25,443 bases of DNA from positions 788,571 to 814,013 of the forward strand of contig BFEA01000527.1 of NCBI GenBank assembly GCA_003427395.1, in the 5' to 3' direction. This DNA is from Chara braunii (Eukaryota > Streptophyta > Charophyceae > Charales > Characeae). Below the pieces are notes generated by a model. That model searched no databases, had not been told where the DNA came from, and saw only the letters and a program-made list of their open reading frames with translations. Made by a program: the position numbers and the translations under genes. Below are positions 8,973-18,931 of this stretch, in pieces (the stretch's first letter is position 1; the number at the start of each line of letters is the position of its first letter).

Positions 8973-9189
8973 CCTGGTTATAACTCATATCTGTATTTCT
9001 TGCTATGGTTGACTGAGTGTACTGTATGCATCCCTACTTTGACTTTCAGAACAAGATCCAAATTTAAGTAAAGGAATGCATGCTCAATATCAGTTTCAGT
9101 TTTGTTTGTCTGACTGAAAGCAAACTGTGGGGTTGCATCTGGGGGAAGGTTGGGAGGAAGGCTGTAATGAGTATGTTTGACTGAGTCAA

Positions 9190-9930
9190 CTAAAGATTGG
9201 GCTAGTCTCCATAAGATTGGAAGACCCAGTGCTATGTTTATTTTCGATTGCCTGAAGAACCAGACATATTCCCATAAGATTGGGTGGTCTGGTTGCTTTG
9301 ACTTGCGAGGGCTACCTGTGTTTGACTTTCATGGACCAAACATTTTTCCATAAGATTGGATGGCTTGGTCGCCTTCCTTACTTTGGGTTTCTTTCAGTTT
9401 CTTTTGAGTCTGAACGAGGAGGTTTGAGCATGTTCCATAAGTTTGGATGACTCAGTCTCTTCATGCTTTGGTTTTTAGAGAATGGACCAGGCTGAAGACC
9501 AGACATGTTTCATAAGTTTGAGTGGTCTTGGTCCAATGCTACGCACGTGTTGGAACCAAAAGGTTATAAGTTGACTATACTTTATTACTATCCTACTTAT
9601 TAACAGGCTAGTCACACAGGGTTCCATAAGTTTTGGTGGTCTGACTATAGCTTATCACAAACTGAAGAGAATATTAATTAAGAGTAAATTTGTGGTACGA
9701 AGGGGCAGACTGAATCTTGAGCTAAAGATGATCGGTTAAGTTATATGCTACCTCAAAGACTAAACGCAGATAGTTCTATAAAACTTGGATACTTCAACAG
9801 TTTAGGGCGACTAGGGTGGCCTAGTCATATGCCCAAAGAAAATAAAAATTGTTGTGCCCTGTGTTTGTGTACATTTAATGGTTGAACTAGACATGTTCCA
9901 TAAGTTTGGGTGGTCTAACTTTATGCCGTA
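9190..9930 (+). repeat. array of seven stem-loop modules with constant CCATAAG loop
   Basis: CCATAAG(A/T)TTGG or a close variant occurs at 9209, 9272, 9348, 9435, 9510, 9624 and 9898. Each copy is flanked by arms that tend to pair with each other although arm sequence differs between modules. Best examples: AACCAGAC 9258-9265 with GTCTGGTT 9287-9294 (8 bp perfect); AAGACCA 9495-9501 with TGGTCTT 9523-9529, extended by GGACC/GGTCC outside. Others pair imperfectly. The transcript of the element would carry this array in its long leader. A role in packaging, translation or RNA stability is inference. Confidence 0.6.
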
Positions 9931-10159
9931 TGTAAGTTGGGTATAAAGGAATAAATCATTGAAAGATCATGAACTATTCTTTGATAAGGTTAACTTTGGG
10001 ATGACGAGAGTACTTACCTTTGTGGTTTGGCCTCCATGTGGCTAAGTGCTAGAGCCATAGGAGTTAGTTTCAATTCCTGCATTTTATGAACTAACTTGAA
10101 GTTTTTTTTACTTAAGTCAATTTCTGTATTTTCTGGGGCCTTTTATGATACTTGGTCTT

Positions 10160-10700
10160 GTATAAATCTTGGTAAGCCACTTTCTCTACGGGAAGCGCTG
10201 CCGAAATTTATACAAAACCAATGAGTAAGTCACATTTTGTCTTTTCAAAAGTTCAGTTTGTCTGACTTTTTGACTTAGTAAAAATCAGGAGAATCTCCTT
10301 TTCTAAAGGGAGTGCGGCCAAAAGTTTTGCTAATTCAAGGAGTTAAATAAAATTGAAACTTGAGAAGTCAAAGTCATTTTAAATTCTGAACTTAACTTAG
10401 TATAAATTTTTGTAAGCTACTTTCTCTACGGGAATCGCTGCCAAAATTTCTGCAAATCCAAGGAGTTCGTAAAAATTTGAGTTTTCAAAGTTCAACTTGT
10501 TTGATTTTATATATGGCTTAGTAAAAATCTGGAAAGTCTCCTTTTCTAAAGGGAGTAATGCCAAAATTTTGACTTATTCAGGAAGTTAGACAAAATTTAA
10601 CTTTGGAAAGTTGAAGATTATTTCTGTTTTCATATTTAGGCTGATATCAATTCTGGAAAGACACTTTTTTTACGGAAAGAGATGCCGAAATTTTTTTATT
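10160..10700 (+). repeat. array of five ~120-bp modules of two alternating types
   Basis: Type A (ACTTTCTCTACGGGAA then CGCTGCCGAAATTT) lies at 10179, 10419 and 10663. Type B (TCTCCTTTTCTAAAGGGAG then GCCAAAA) lies at 10294 and 10537. Spacings are 115, 125, 118 and 126 bp, and the intervals share a CAAGGAGTT-like stretch followed by a TTTGA-rich stretch. Both types can fold into a small hairpin (for example CTCCTTT with AAAGGGAG). Copy 2 has only one B and one A module, at 14121 and 14246. Confidence 0.7.
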
Positions 10701-10729
10701 TTAGAGGAGATAAATTATATGTTGACAGG

Positions 10730-10740
10730 TGGCGACTCTG
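10730..10740 (+). other. candidate tRNA primer-binding site, copy 1
   Basis: TGGCGACTCTG follows TTGACAGG. Plant Tat/Ogre Ty3-type retroelements use a primer site beginning TGGCGACTC, complementary to the 3' end of a tRNA-Arg. The match here extends about 11 nt and then diverges, so it may have decayed. Confidence 0.45.
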
Positions 10741-11190
10741 GCAATCCACTCTGTATAGGGGAGATTCTGCCATAGGTTTACCTTCCTTTGGGCACTGGCT
10801 TAGAGGTAGACATAGGCTTGGCTATCAAGAGAGTCTTGAGTGAGAACGTGTCATGGGGATTTGATCTCCACACATTGACAATTTAGATGGGACGTTGACC
10901 TGTCGTATGGTACATGTCTTCTTTGGACATTCGATCCAGGATTTTGACTAGCTTCAACGTTGAGGATTATTTTCTGTTATCACTGATAACCGGTCAGTTG
11001 GTTGATCGCCGACTTGTTGGCTCACAACACAACTTTGCTTATACCTGTACCTCAACTTGATTGTCTTAGCCCTGAGATTTGATATGTTTCTTTGAGGGTT
11101 TGAACCAGACTTCTTTTAATGACTATTATAAAAAACTTATAAGATTTATTGAAAGTTGGACTAAGACTGGGGTTTGAGTGTGTGAGGCGT

Positions 11191-13100
11191 GGTGTGAGTT
11201 ACAAGGAACAATAAAGTTCACCACATTGGTGTATTGCAATGTGGCTATTGTGTGTGTCTGTGTCTTTTGGAGCTTTATATATGAGCCGTACCTTGGAGAC
11301 AGTGAGAATGATAACCATGTGACGCATGATCTGCATACTTGATGGGTTTATGTTTCCCCTTCTTTTAATTTTATCTCGAGTCCTGATTTGATATATGATT
11401 GTTGGATATTTATTTATTTACTGATTGATTTTGCTTATTAATTTTTATAATTGGACGTTGTAGTCTGTGGCAGCCGTCAAAGTCAAACTCCTTGGCTTCT
11501 TTCCAGACCCTGGATGATAGAGTTGGTCTCCAGGGCGATAAGAGACAATTGTCACCATAGGTATGAACCTGTGTACCACCCACTCTCTGTAGGGTGCAGA
11601 AGAGGGTGTGGTTCTCAACCGAACTTGGCGGTTGTCCAACGTCGAGAGATCAATTCCTCAAGGCGCGTGTCAGCCGACACTTGAGTGTCGAATGCGACCT
11701 CTGAGATTAACGGGGACCTCATGAGTATGGGTACTATATAGTACGTCATCATTGCGATTGCTTGCATATGCGTGCATTGTGAGTTGATATGAGATTAGCC
11801 CTGCGTCCGCGCGGTTTTATACTAAGTCTCGCGCGCGACGCCTATCCGATTTCCGCATTGGAGAATTATGGGATGGCTACTAAGGGACTAGGAGTGTTGT
11901 CGCATTGTTTGTTCTGTGTCATTCTGTATATGTGCGTATGCATGCGTGTTTTATTTTTTTTGTCTTTAGAGTGGTGCACGCGTGGTGTGTGGGATGCGTC
12001 CTAGTCGACCGACGGCGAGTCACGCTTGGGACCTTAGCCCCCCAAGGCGTCGGTTCGCGTGCGGGTCAGATAGAGACGTAAAACCGCGCGTACCCCCTAT
12101 GCTACAGTGAACGAGAAACACCCTCGACTGGTCACCCTTTGCGATTGCAGTTGATTAACTTTCGTATTGTTAACTGGTAGCTCGGCGAGGATACGCCCAC
12201 CGAAGGGAGGTGACAACTCCCATAAGGTGGAGGTAAGTCATGCCTCTCGTAGGCCCTATCCTGTCGTAGGGGCTCGCGAGAGGTATGACTGGCGCACTCG
12301 GCCGGAGCGGCTTGCGGAACCTCAATATGCATTTGCGACGAGGATCAAACTGACTCCTGCGTGATACAGCCGGGAGGGTCCTGTCCCGTTTTGTGTGGTG
12401 CCGAACCGATGCGCTCGACAACAGGCATAGACAAAGAGAGGGTTATTCGGAAAAAAAATGAGTGATCTCAGGAAAAGGTTTATGTCCAATTGGTTTCTTC
12501 TCCTTTGTGATCGCTTCGTTCTTCGTCACCTTTCTTTTCGTTTAGTTCGAAGCATACGTGCAAGTGTGAAGATGTGAGAACAACCAATTATTTGTTATCT
12601 CACTGTCAAATCCCATTTCATTTCAATAAGCCTTACCTACAATCAGATCAAACAACAAGTTTAAAAAGAAAATAATGCAAACCCAAACTCATGTCAGACT
12701 CTCATTCACACACGCAAACATACATTTCCTCTACCTCTTCAGTGAACATTCAAAGAACAGGGTCAAGCAAAGTGCGGGCTCACATAGGTGTGAAAGGGTT
12801 TGAGTCAAAACTGACCTTGAGTGAAGTAGAAGAGACGGCCCACTTAAGAAGACCGTGTAAAATCGTGATCCAGATGAAACAATCGTCACAATGAGTCGTC
12901 AGCAAAGCGATTCACACCACTCCCTAGAATGATCACTTACCGCGACGCCCTCTCAAGACACAATCACTTCCCAGTAATTTTACGGCATTTCGGTGTCACC
13001 GCCACTTGCCACCAATGCCAATGCGTCATTGCGGTGTCATAGATAGCACAACGTCAATGCCACCACTTCGACGGCACCCCGCTAAGTCAATGCCTGACTA
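11191..13100. other. unassigned; GC-rich block with hairpins
   Basis: No gene recognised. 11220-11245 contains a CACATTG/CAATGTG hairpin. From about 11445 to 12430 the sequence is GC-rich with short open frames on both strands and no motif; it may be further leader or internal sequence of the retroelement whose 5' part is copy 1. 11675-11690 is a near-palindrome (CGACACT/AGTGTCG). From 12430 to 13100 composition returns to average, and the end is rich in CACC/GCCACC-type trinucleotides that lead into the next repeat array. Confidence 0.4.
12239..12287. other. long hairpin in GC-rich block
   Basis: CATGCCTCTCG at 12239-12249 pairs with CGAGAGGTATG at 12277-12287 with one mismatch, and the stem continues inward through CCCTA/TAGGG to an 8-nt loop. 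It is the strongest fold in this block. Role unknown. Confidence 0.65.
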
Positions 13101-13385
13101 CCGCGAAAACTAGGCATCGCTTCCGCACCACTCCCCAAAACCCACCGCTGACGGCAAAAAAATTCGCCAGAGTTCCGCGCCGCCAATCAAAATGCACTGC
13201 CGCTGCCGCAAAAAACGGCCAGCGCTCCGCGCCACCACTCAAAATGCATTCCCGCTGTCACAAAAGTTTGGCAACACTTCCACGCCGCTGCCAAAAAAAA
13301 CACTGTCAATGCCGCAAAAGTTCGGCAACACTTTCGCATCACTGCCAAAAAAAATATCGTCGACGCCGCAAAAGTTCACCGCATC
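13101..13385 (+). repeat. 52-54-bp tandem repeat upstream of TATA box 2
   Basis: Units start at 13101, 13152, 13206, 13258, 13312 and 13366 (last partial) with C(C/G)GCAAAA-like sequence, followed by a GCCA or GGCAACACTT stretch, a TCCGCGCC(A/G)CC stretch and AAAA. The two best units, 13258 and 13312, are 54 bp each and create an 18-residue peptide repeat in one frame; the frame is not kept by the 51- and 52-bp units. The array ends about 100 bp before the TATA box of leader copy 2. Tandem repeats in that place resemble the enhancer repeats in the U3 region of LTR elements. Confidence 0.7.
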
Positions 13386-13487
13386 AGGGGTTTCTGTTCT
13401 GAAAGTCGATGCTAATGTAAAAAAAGTTCCGGAACTCAGGAAGAGTTCTGGAAACAGGGAACTGAGAGGCAACCATTGCTTTTCCTC

Positions 13488-13493
13488 TATAAA
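13488..13493 (+). promoter_or_regulatory. TATA box of leader copy 2
   Basis: TATAAA within CCTCTATAAACCC, at the left limit of similarity with copy 1 and about 100 bp after the 54-bp tandem array. Confidence 0.5.
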
Positions 13494-14312
13494 CCCAATT
13501 ATAATCCCTATATGTACTTCTTGTTATACTTTGACTGACTACATTGTCTGCATCCCTACTTTGACTTCCAGTTTGACTTTCAGGACAAACCAAACTTAAT
13601 AAAGGAATGTTTGTGTAAAGAAAGTTTCAATTTTGTTGTTTGATTGAAAAAATATATAAAAAGGGATTTCATCTGTGGGAAAGGTGGGAGGAAAGTTGTA
13701 TTGTTTGTGTTTGACTGGGTCAACCAAAGGCTGAGAGAGTCTCCATAAGATTGAAGGGTCCAGTGCTATGTTTATTTTTTATTGCTTGAAGGACCAGACA
13801 GGTTCCCATAAGATTGGGTGGTTTGGTTGCTTTGAGTTGCGAGAGCTGCTTGTGTTTGACTTTCAAGGACCACGCATTTTTCCATAAGATTGGATGACTT
13901 GGTTGCCTTGTTTCTTTAGGTTTTTCTTATGTTTTGTTAGCTTCTGAAAGAGAGTTGGACATGTTTCATAAAATTGGATGACCCTGACTCTCTCTTGTTT
14001 TGGTTTGAGGGGGAATTCAAGCAAAAGACTGGGCAAGTCTAGAAGCTAGTTAAATTTTGTGTTGGTTGAACTCAAGTTTTACTTTGACTTCTTATCTAAC
14101 TTAGTATACATCTAGGAGGTCTACTTTTCTAAAGGATATGCTGCCCAAAGTTTTACTAATTCAAGGAGTTAAACAAAATTTGACTTTCCAGAGTTAAATA
14201 TTAATTCAGTTTTCATATTTAAACTAACATAATTTCTGATAAGTCACTATTCCTACGGAAAACGCTGCCGAAATTTTCTTAATTTAGAGGAGTTAAATTA
14301 TATTTTGACAGG

Positions 14313-14321
14313 TGGCGATTC
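14313..14321 (+). other. candidate primer-binding site, copy 2 (degraded)
   Basis: TGGCGATTC follows TTTTGACAGG at the position homologous to 10730. One substitution within the first nine bases suggests decay. Confidence 0.35.
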
Positions 14322-14710
14322 AAACAATCCACTCTATATAGAGGAGATTATGTCAAAGGTCTACCTTTTATTTGGGCACTGACTTAGGGGTAGACTTGAA
14401 CTTAGTTGACAAATAGTTTTGAGTAAGAATGCGTTGTAGAAATTTATTTTGCATACACTGATGATATAGCTTGGGCGTTGACTTGTCTTATGATACAAAC
14501 CCTCTTTGGACGTTTGATTCAAGATTTGGACTAGATTCGGCCTGATCCCAAAAGGATCATCATCTATTATCACTGATAACAGGTCGGTTTTCTTGTTTTA
14601 TTAAGGTTTTCACCCAGACTTTTATTGAATGGTCATTTAACAAAGGTACTGAGTATTTATTCTGGAAGGTTGGACAAAGGTTCGGGCTTGCATGACTAAA
14701 GCAAGGGGTA

Positions 14711-15689
14711 TGAGTATAGAGAAGGGTTGAAGTTAACCCCGTGTAGTGTGTGGACTTTTGGTTGATTCCTTGATGTGATTGCATGTATGTTTGTGGTTCG
14801 AACTTTGACTTTCATTATTTGCGATTACATACATACATATGGTTGAGAGGAACCTCACTGTAACTGTGAGAAGTGATCGTCCTATTTTTATAACCGTCAT
14901 TTATATATATACATACCAATGTTTGAGTGTTCGCGTGACCTATAGTTCCCAGGCTTACGCTTAAGAGTTTAATTGAGGCCGAGGTTAAGAAAGGAAAAAA
15001 GACTCCCCTCCTTTACCATTTTTGCTTCTTAAAGTTTTTTGGTCGGACGTTGGTCCTTGGCATGGATTCGAGGTCCTTGTCCAGGACATCCCAGGTCATA
15101 GACTCCACGAGGAAGAGATCACCCCTCGCGCAGATCCACCTACCACTTCCACGTGGCCATGCCGTCCGCCTAAGGTTGACTACCAGTATTCGACCGCCTG
15201 TCTGACTGGTTTCCAGTTGTTTTTTTCCTTCACCTATTTTGAGCTATCGATTCCCTCACGTATCACCTCACACGACCACCTCCCGTTCACAGCGCCAATG
15301 CTCCTGGCTTCAAGTATTAGCGATTCGCTTCCACAGGGAAAGTGAACAACACGACGATGACCTCTCCTTTCATTGGCAGTTAAGCTTTCCGCTTCTGCCT
15401 CTTCTCCTTCTGTCCTGCTAGCTGCCTCAGGGTGTCCCCACCTTCTCAACACCTCGTTTTCATCTTCTATGCCTTGCAATGCCTTTCTCACATATTCCCC
15501 CTATACTACTCTGAACCTATCCACTCTCTTCTCATGAATGGGATAACTATGATTGGATCCAAGCAATCTTTGTGCGTCGGCAGAAGTGTGGAGCATAATA
15601 ATAAGTAGTCAGCAGCACCGAGTCCTTGGTGAGGGATGTCAATCATGACTTGTGTTTTATTAACGTTCCTCTTAAAAATGCAACATGAG
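14711..15689. other. unassigned
   Basis: No gene recognised. From 15020 to 15480 there is a pyrimidine-rich stretch with overlapping open frames on both strands (15022-15345 plus, 15234-15491 minus); the minus frame is rich in Glu and Ala but shows no domain. It may be a remnant of a coding region; I cannot say which. Confidence 0.35.
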
Positions 15690-15722
15690 AATTAATTTAC
15701 CGCTAGAATTTGAAAAGATACA
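15690..15722 (+). repeat. isolated copy of the 30-bp motif
   Basis: AATTAATTTACCGCTAGAAT followed by TTGAAAAGATACA matches the motif repeated at 405-780, about 15 kb away. Confidence 0.5.
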
Positions 15723-16392
15723 TTACTACTCTTGAAAAATCCTGTAGAAACCACGCAGCCCCTGCAACTCATATCAGAAAATTTATCACCTTACTATCGA
15801 TTCTGCCACCGTCATATTACTCAAGATGGTCAGAAAACCCAATTTAGCATTTTTCCTCACCCAAATCCATCGAGAAACGGGCGAGCTATGCGACTCTTAC
15901 CCTCGTTCTTTCTCTCTTCTCTCTACTTCGTCTCCTCCGCGCATGCACTTTCTCTTCTAACTCTTATTCCACTAACCGTCTACTGAAACTAACTCCTTAT
16001 CTGTGGTCGCCAGCCCCCAAAACCCCAACTCAACATTTTACCCCGCTTGATTTCGTCAAGGAACGACTGAGATACGACCTCTTCACCCAAAATCAATTTC
16101 GACAGAACTAATATTTTTATGCAACAACAATTTTTCCGCTACCCATAAAAAAATGATTGTTTTGCACATCTTATTCCATTTCATTGTGTTCACGATGATG
16201 AGTTTTTTCTTCGCCTGCCCCTTTATTACGACTTTGTATATCCTCCCTTACATCAATTTTTTTGTCAAGATTTTGATTCTCTTCCATCGGTTTGTCATTT
16301 TTCTAATTTTTAAAATATTTCACAATTGAAATATTAAAAAAACTAACACTAATAATGAATTAAATAACCATTTGATTATCCGAAGATTCATA
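15723..16392. other. unassigned
   Basis: No gene recognised; pyrimidine-rich in the middle and increasingly AT-rich toward the transposon at 16401. The open frame 15732-15986 has no motif. Confidence 0.4.
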
Positions 16393-16400
16393 TCAATACA

Positions 16401-16973
16401 TAGGCTACCAACCAGGCCGCTCGGAACACCCCCTTTTCCCAAGCGGGCCGGCCATGCAACGACCAGGGAAGGTCCCAACAAAAAACAACAAATTCAAAAA
16501 TTCCGAAAGTAAACTATGTTATGCAAGAAACAAAACTGAACAAGTTTTGCCTCAAGGTCAAATCAAAATTCTTTACCAAATTTTAAATAAAAATAAAAAA
16601 ACTAAACTTCTAGGCTACCAGCCGGGTGTCCGGGTCCCGGGTGGCCAGCCCGTGCAATGACAAGGGAGGGTCCCAGCAAAAAAACAAAAAAATCCAAAAA
16701 ATCCGAAAAAAACAAAAAAATCCAAAAACTATGTTATGCAGAAAAATAAACTGAACAGCTTTTGTCTTAGGGTCACTTCGAAATTTTTTACCGAATTTTA
16801 TAAAATAAAATTTTAGAATATATATATATATATATTTTATGGCCGGGCAAGTGACCGCGGACCACTCTGGTAGCCTAGATAAATTTGAAAAATATATATA
16901 TTTTATTTATTTATTTTGTTATTTGTTTTTGGCCCAGTCGGCAAGTGGTCCCGTGCTACTCTGGTAGCCTAGG
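16401..16973. mobile_element. TAGGCTACC family, outer copy, split by a second copy
   Basis: The left end is TAGGCTACCA at 16401 and the right end TGGTAGCCTAGG ends at 16973; TCAATACA flanks it directly on both sides (16393-16400 and 16974-16981). The subterminal DNA is GC-rich and the middle AT-rich, with no coding capacity: a miniature inverted-repeat element. A second copy of the same family (16611-16879) is inserted in it. Taken apart, the outer element is about 300 bp. An 8-bp duplication would suit hAT; in other copies 9-10 bp also fits, so Mutator is not excluded. Confidence 0.7.
16611..16879. mobile_element. TAGGCTACC family, inner copy
   Basis: TAGGCTACCAG at 16611 and its exact reverse complement CTGGTAGCCTA ending 16877 bound a 267-bp element, plus two bases (GA) if an 8-bp target copy is counted (TAAACTTC 16603-16610 against TAAATTTG 16880-16887, 6/8). 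It contains the family's internal landmarks AACTATGTTATGCAG and TTAGGGTCAC. A (TA)n tract lies near the right end. It has the most symmetrical ends of the family here, so it is probably the youngest. Confidence 0.8.
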
Positions 16974-16981
16974 TCAATACA

Positions 16982-17824
16982 ATAATAAAATTTAAACAAC
17001 AATTTGTTGTAACCCATGTAGAGGTAATTGTTTTGAAAAACATCTTATTCGCATTCACATAGTAATTTCATAACAAGGAGGCATGCCATGAAATAAAGTC
17101 GTACAAAATCATGAGCAAACATACCTCAAGTTAATGATACAGTAAGATCAAAATGAATAAAACAAAAAAAAGATATACGACAAACCAATATATTACAAAG
17201 ACTTTCACACATAAATCACTTAATGAAAATCCTTAATTGATGCGTATGTTCACATAGATATTCACATTTTATTTACAATATTTTGCTTTGTTTAAATAAA
17301 TAATAACATCATGATACATAGTATATGGTTTATGAGTGCATCCTTATAAATTCACAGAAAACAATTTGAATGCTAATGGGTTACTCAAGGATGAACGTAA
17401 AGTTAATAAAAAAAACATCTCCAATTGAGTCACAAAAACGAGTTATAATTGCACCTTGGGGCAAAATACAATTCGCAATTGCACTTGGGGCACCCTCCTT
17501 GGGTACACACCACCGCAAACGTTTGTTTGTGTACATATGTGAGTGTGTGTGTGCGTGTGTGTGTGTGTGTGTGTGTTTGTATATGTGTGTGTCAGAGAAA
17601 AAAACCTACTTAAGCAAAACGTTGGGTTGTATACATTACCCGAACTGCAGTTTGAAATTGTATCTTGACCCATAATGCGATTATAACTCATTTTTATGAC
17701 CCTCGAGTATTTTCCTCTTAATAAAATTAATGAAAAGATTCAAAACCGATATCACTACCACATACATTCTTAAAATCACGAAGGTATAGTTATCGTTAAT
17801 AAAAAAAAAATTTTCAAAACCTCT
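16982..17824. other. AT-rich, no gene; (GT)n tract
   Basis: AT-rich sequence with only short frames. A GT dinucleotide microsatellite spans 17540-17592 with a few interruptions. GCACCTTGGGGCAAAATA at about 17451 and GCACTTGGGGCACCCTCC at about 17480 form a weak local repeat. Confidence 0.5.
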
Positions 17825-18382
17825 CACAAACAACAATAGATCATCACTACTTACATGAAAAGTTTCTTTATTTATTCCCTGTTTTGATTCAATATTTTCA
17901 GATATGATTGAACTATTCAAAACAAAACAAAATAAAAACCATTCTCTTTAATATTGATTGCTTTCTAATTTAACTATACCTCTGAAAATAATAACTAACA
18001 ACAACGATGTAAATCTTTATTTATTTAATATCCATTGTGTGAAAGTTTTTTTGTACTTTTTACCATTGACAATTTGACATTATACTATTGGCAACCCACT
18101 ATTTTTCTAACTATATATTTTTTCTTTAATGTACCATACTAATTACAAACAATAATTGATCAACACTACTTACATGAACGATTTATTTATTTTTTCCCTG
18201 TTTTAATGAAATATTACCGGATGTGATAAAACTATTCAAAAAATAAAAAAAATCTAAACTACTCACATTCATATCGATTGCTTTATAATTTAACTATTCC
18301 TCTGGAAATAGTAACTAACAACAACGATGCAAATCTCTGTCTATTTTACATCCTTTGTATTGAAGTTTCTATTTTTCTTTTT
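17825..18382 (+). repeat. ~230-bp direct repeat at 318-bp offset
   Basis: The stretch from about 17825 aligns with that from about 18143. Shared blocks in order are ATCA(A/T)CACTACTTACATGAA, TTCCCTGTTTT, AACTATTCAAAA, ATTGATTGCTTT or ATCGATTGCTTT, TAATTTAACTAT and AACTAACAACAACGATG. Identity is moderate. Both copies are AT-rich and non-coding. It may be a duplicated piece of an unrecognised transposon. Confidence 0.65.
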
Positions 18383-18641
18383 ATAATTAAACCACACACA
18401 AACTTTCATTATACCATTCAAACACTTAAAAAACAATTGATACATAATCAACAAAAATACTTAATTTCAATTCTTACATTTGATAAATGGAAATTTCCCT
18501 CTTTAAAATAATATTCATAATAATTATATTATTCCTCATTAAAAAACTTTATTTCCACCACAAAGCTAGACTCCCAGAATAACCCGAAAACACTTTCCCG
18601 GCCGAGCCTAAAACAAATAAAACATAAAAAGATATATTATC
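18383..18641. other. AT-rich, nothing recognised
   Basis: AT-rich filler between the 318-bp-offset repeat and the next transposon. The last ten bases, ATATATTATC, are the candidate target duplication of the element that follows. Confidence 0.4.
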
Positions 18642-18921
18642 TAGGCTACCAGCCGGGCCGCCCGGGTCCTGAGTGACCTGCCCGGGCAAGGACTAGGGAA
18701 GGTTCTCAACAAAAACGAAAAGAAACAAATTTAAAAAAATCCAAAACAAAACTATGTTATGTGGAAAAATAAACTAAATAACAATTGCCTCAGGGTCACA
18801 TCAAAATTCTTCACAAAATTCAGAATAAAAAATAAGACATAAAAATAAATTTTTATTTTTATTATTATTTTGTTTTTTTGGCCTAGTGGGGCTAGCGACC
18901 CCGAAGCACTCTGATAGCCTA
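18642..18921. mobile_element. TAGGCTACC family copy
   Basis: TAGGCTACCAGCCGGG at the left and CTCTGATAGCCTA at the right bound a 280-bp element with the same internal landmarks (AACTATGTTATG, GCCTCAGGGTCACATC). It is flanked by ATATATTATC (18632-18641) and ATATATTATA (18922-18931), a 9/10 match; AT-richness makes chance similarity possible. Confidence 0.75.
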
Positions 18922-18931
18922 ATATATTATA

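Larger units (their letters stand above)
8961..11190 (+). mobile_element. LTR/leader-like repeat, copy 1 (long form)
   Basis: This stretch aligns by eye with 13481-14710 from a TATAAA box through a primer-binding-site-like sequence and about 450 bp beyond it. Shared landmarks in order are CTATAAACC, GCATCCCTACTTTGACTT, the CCATAAG hairpin array, the TACGGGAA/AAAGGGAG module array, TTGACAGGTGGCGA, TCCACTCT, TTTGGGCACTG and TATTATCACTGATAAC. Similarity begins at the TATA box and not upstream, as expected if the R region starts there and U3 has diverged. Both copies extend past the primer site, so they are not the two LTRs of one element but two separate 5' ends or a duplicated leader. No gag or pol reading frame is seen. 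An Ogre/Tat-type Ty3 element is my best guess. Confidence 0.55.
13481..14710 (+). mobile_element. LTR/leader-like repeat, copy 2 (short form)
   Basis: Homologous to 8961-11190 over its whole length but about 1 kb shorter. The shortening is explained mostly by fewer modules: four CCATAAG hairpins (13743, 13806, 13882, 13966) instead of seven, and two 120-bp modules (14121, 14246) instead of five. The TATA box is 13488-13493, and the primer-site-like TGGCGATTC is at 14313-14321, one base away from copy 1. Downstream similarity continues through TATTATCACTGATAAC (about 14565) to a GGTTGGACAAAGG stretch near 14675. Divergence between the copies is substantial, so both are old. Confidence 0.55.

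Noticed and set aside
9190-9930. CRISPR array (short repeats with spacers)
   Set aside because: Spacing is irregular (63-274 bp), repeats are degenerate, the context is eukaryotic, and a diverged copy exists at 13.7 kb.
16401-16973. TA-only target duplication (Tc1/mariner) for the TAGGCTACC family
   Set aside because: TA at both ends is part of the inverted termini; longer flanking repeats of 8-10 bp fit two copies better.
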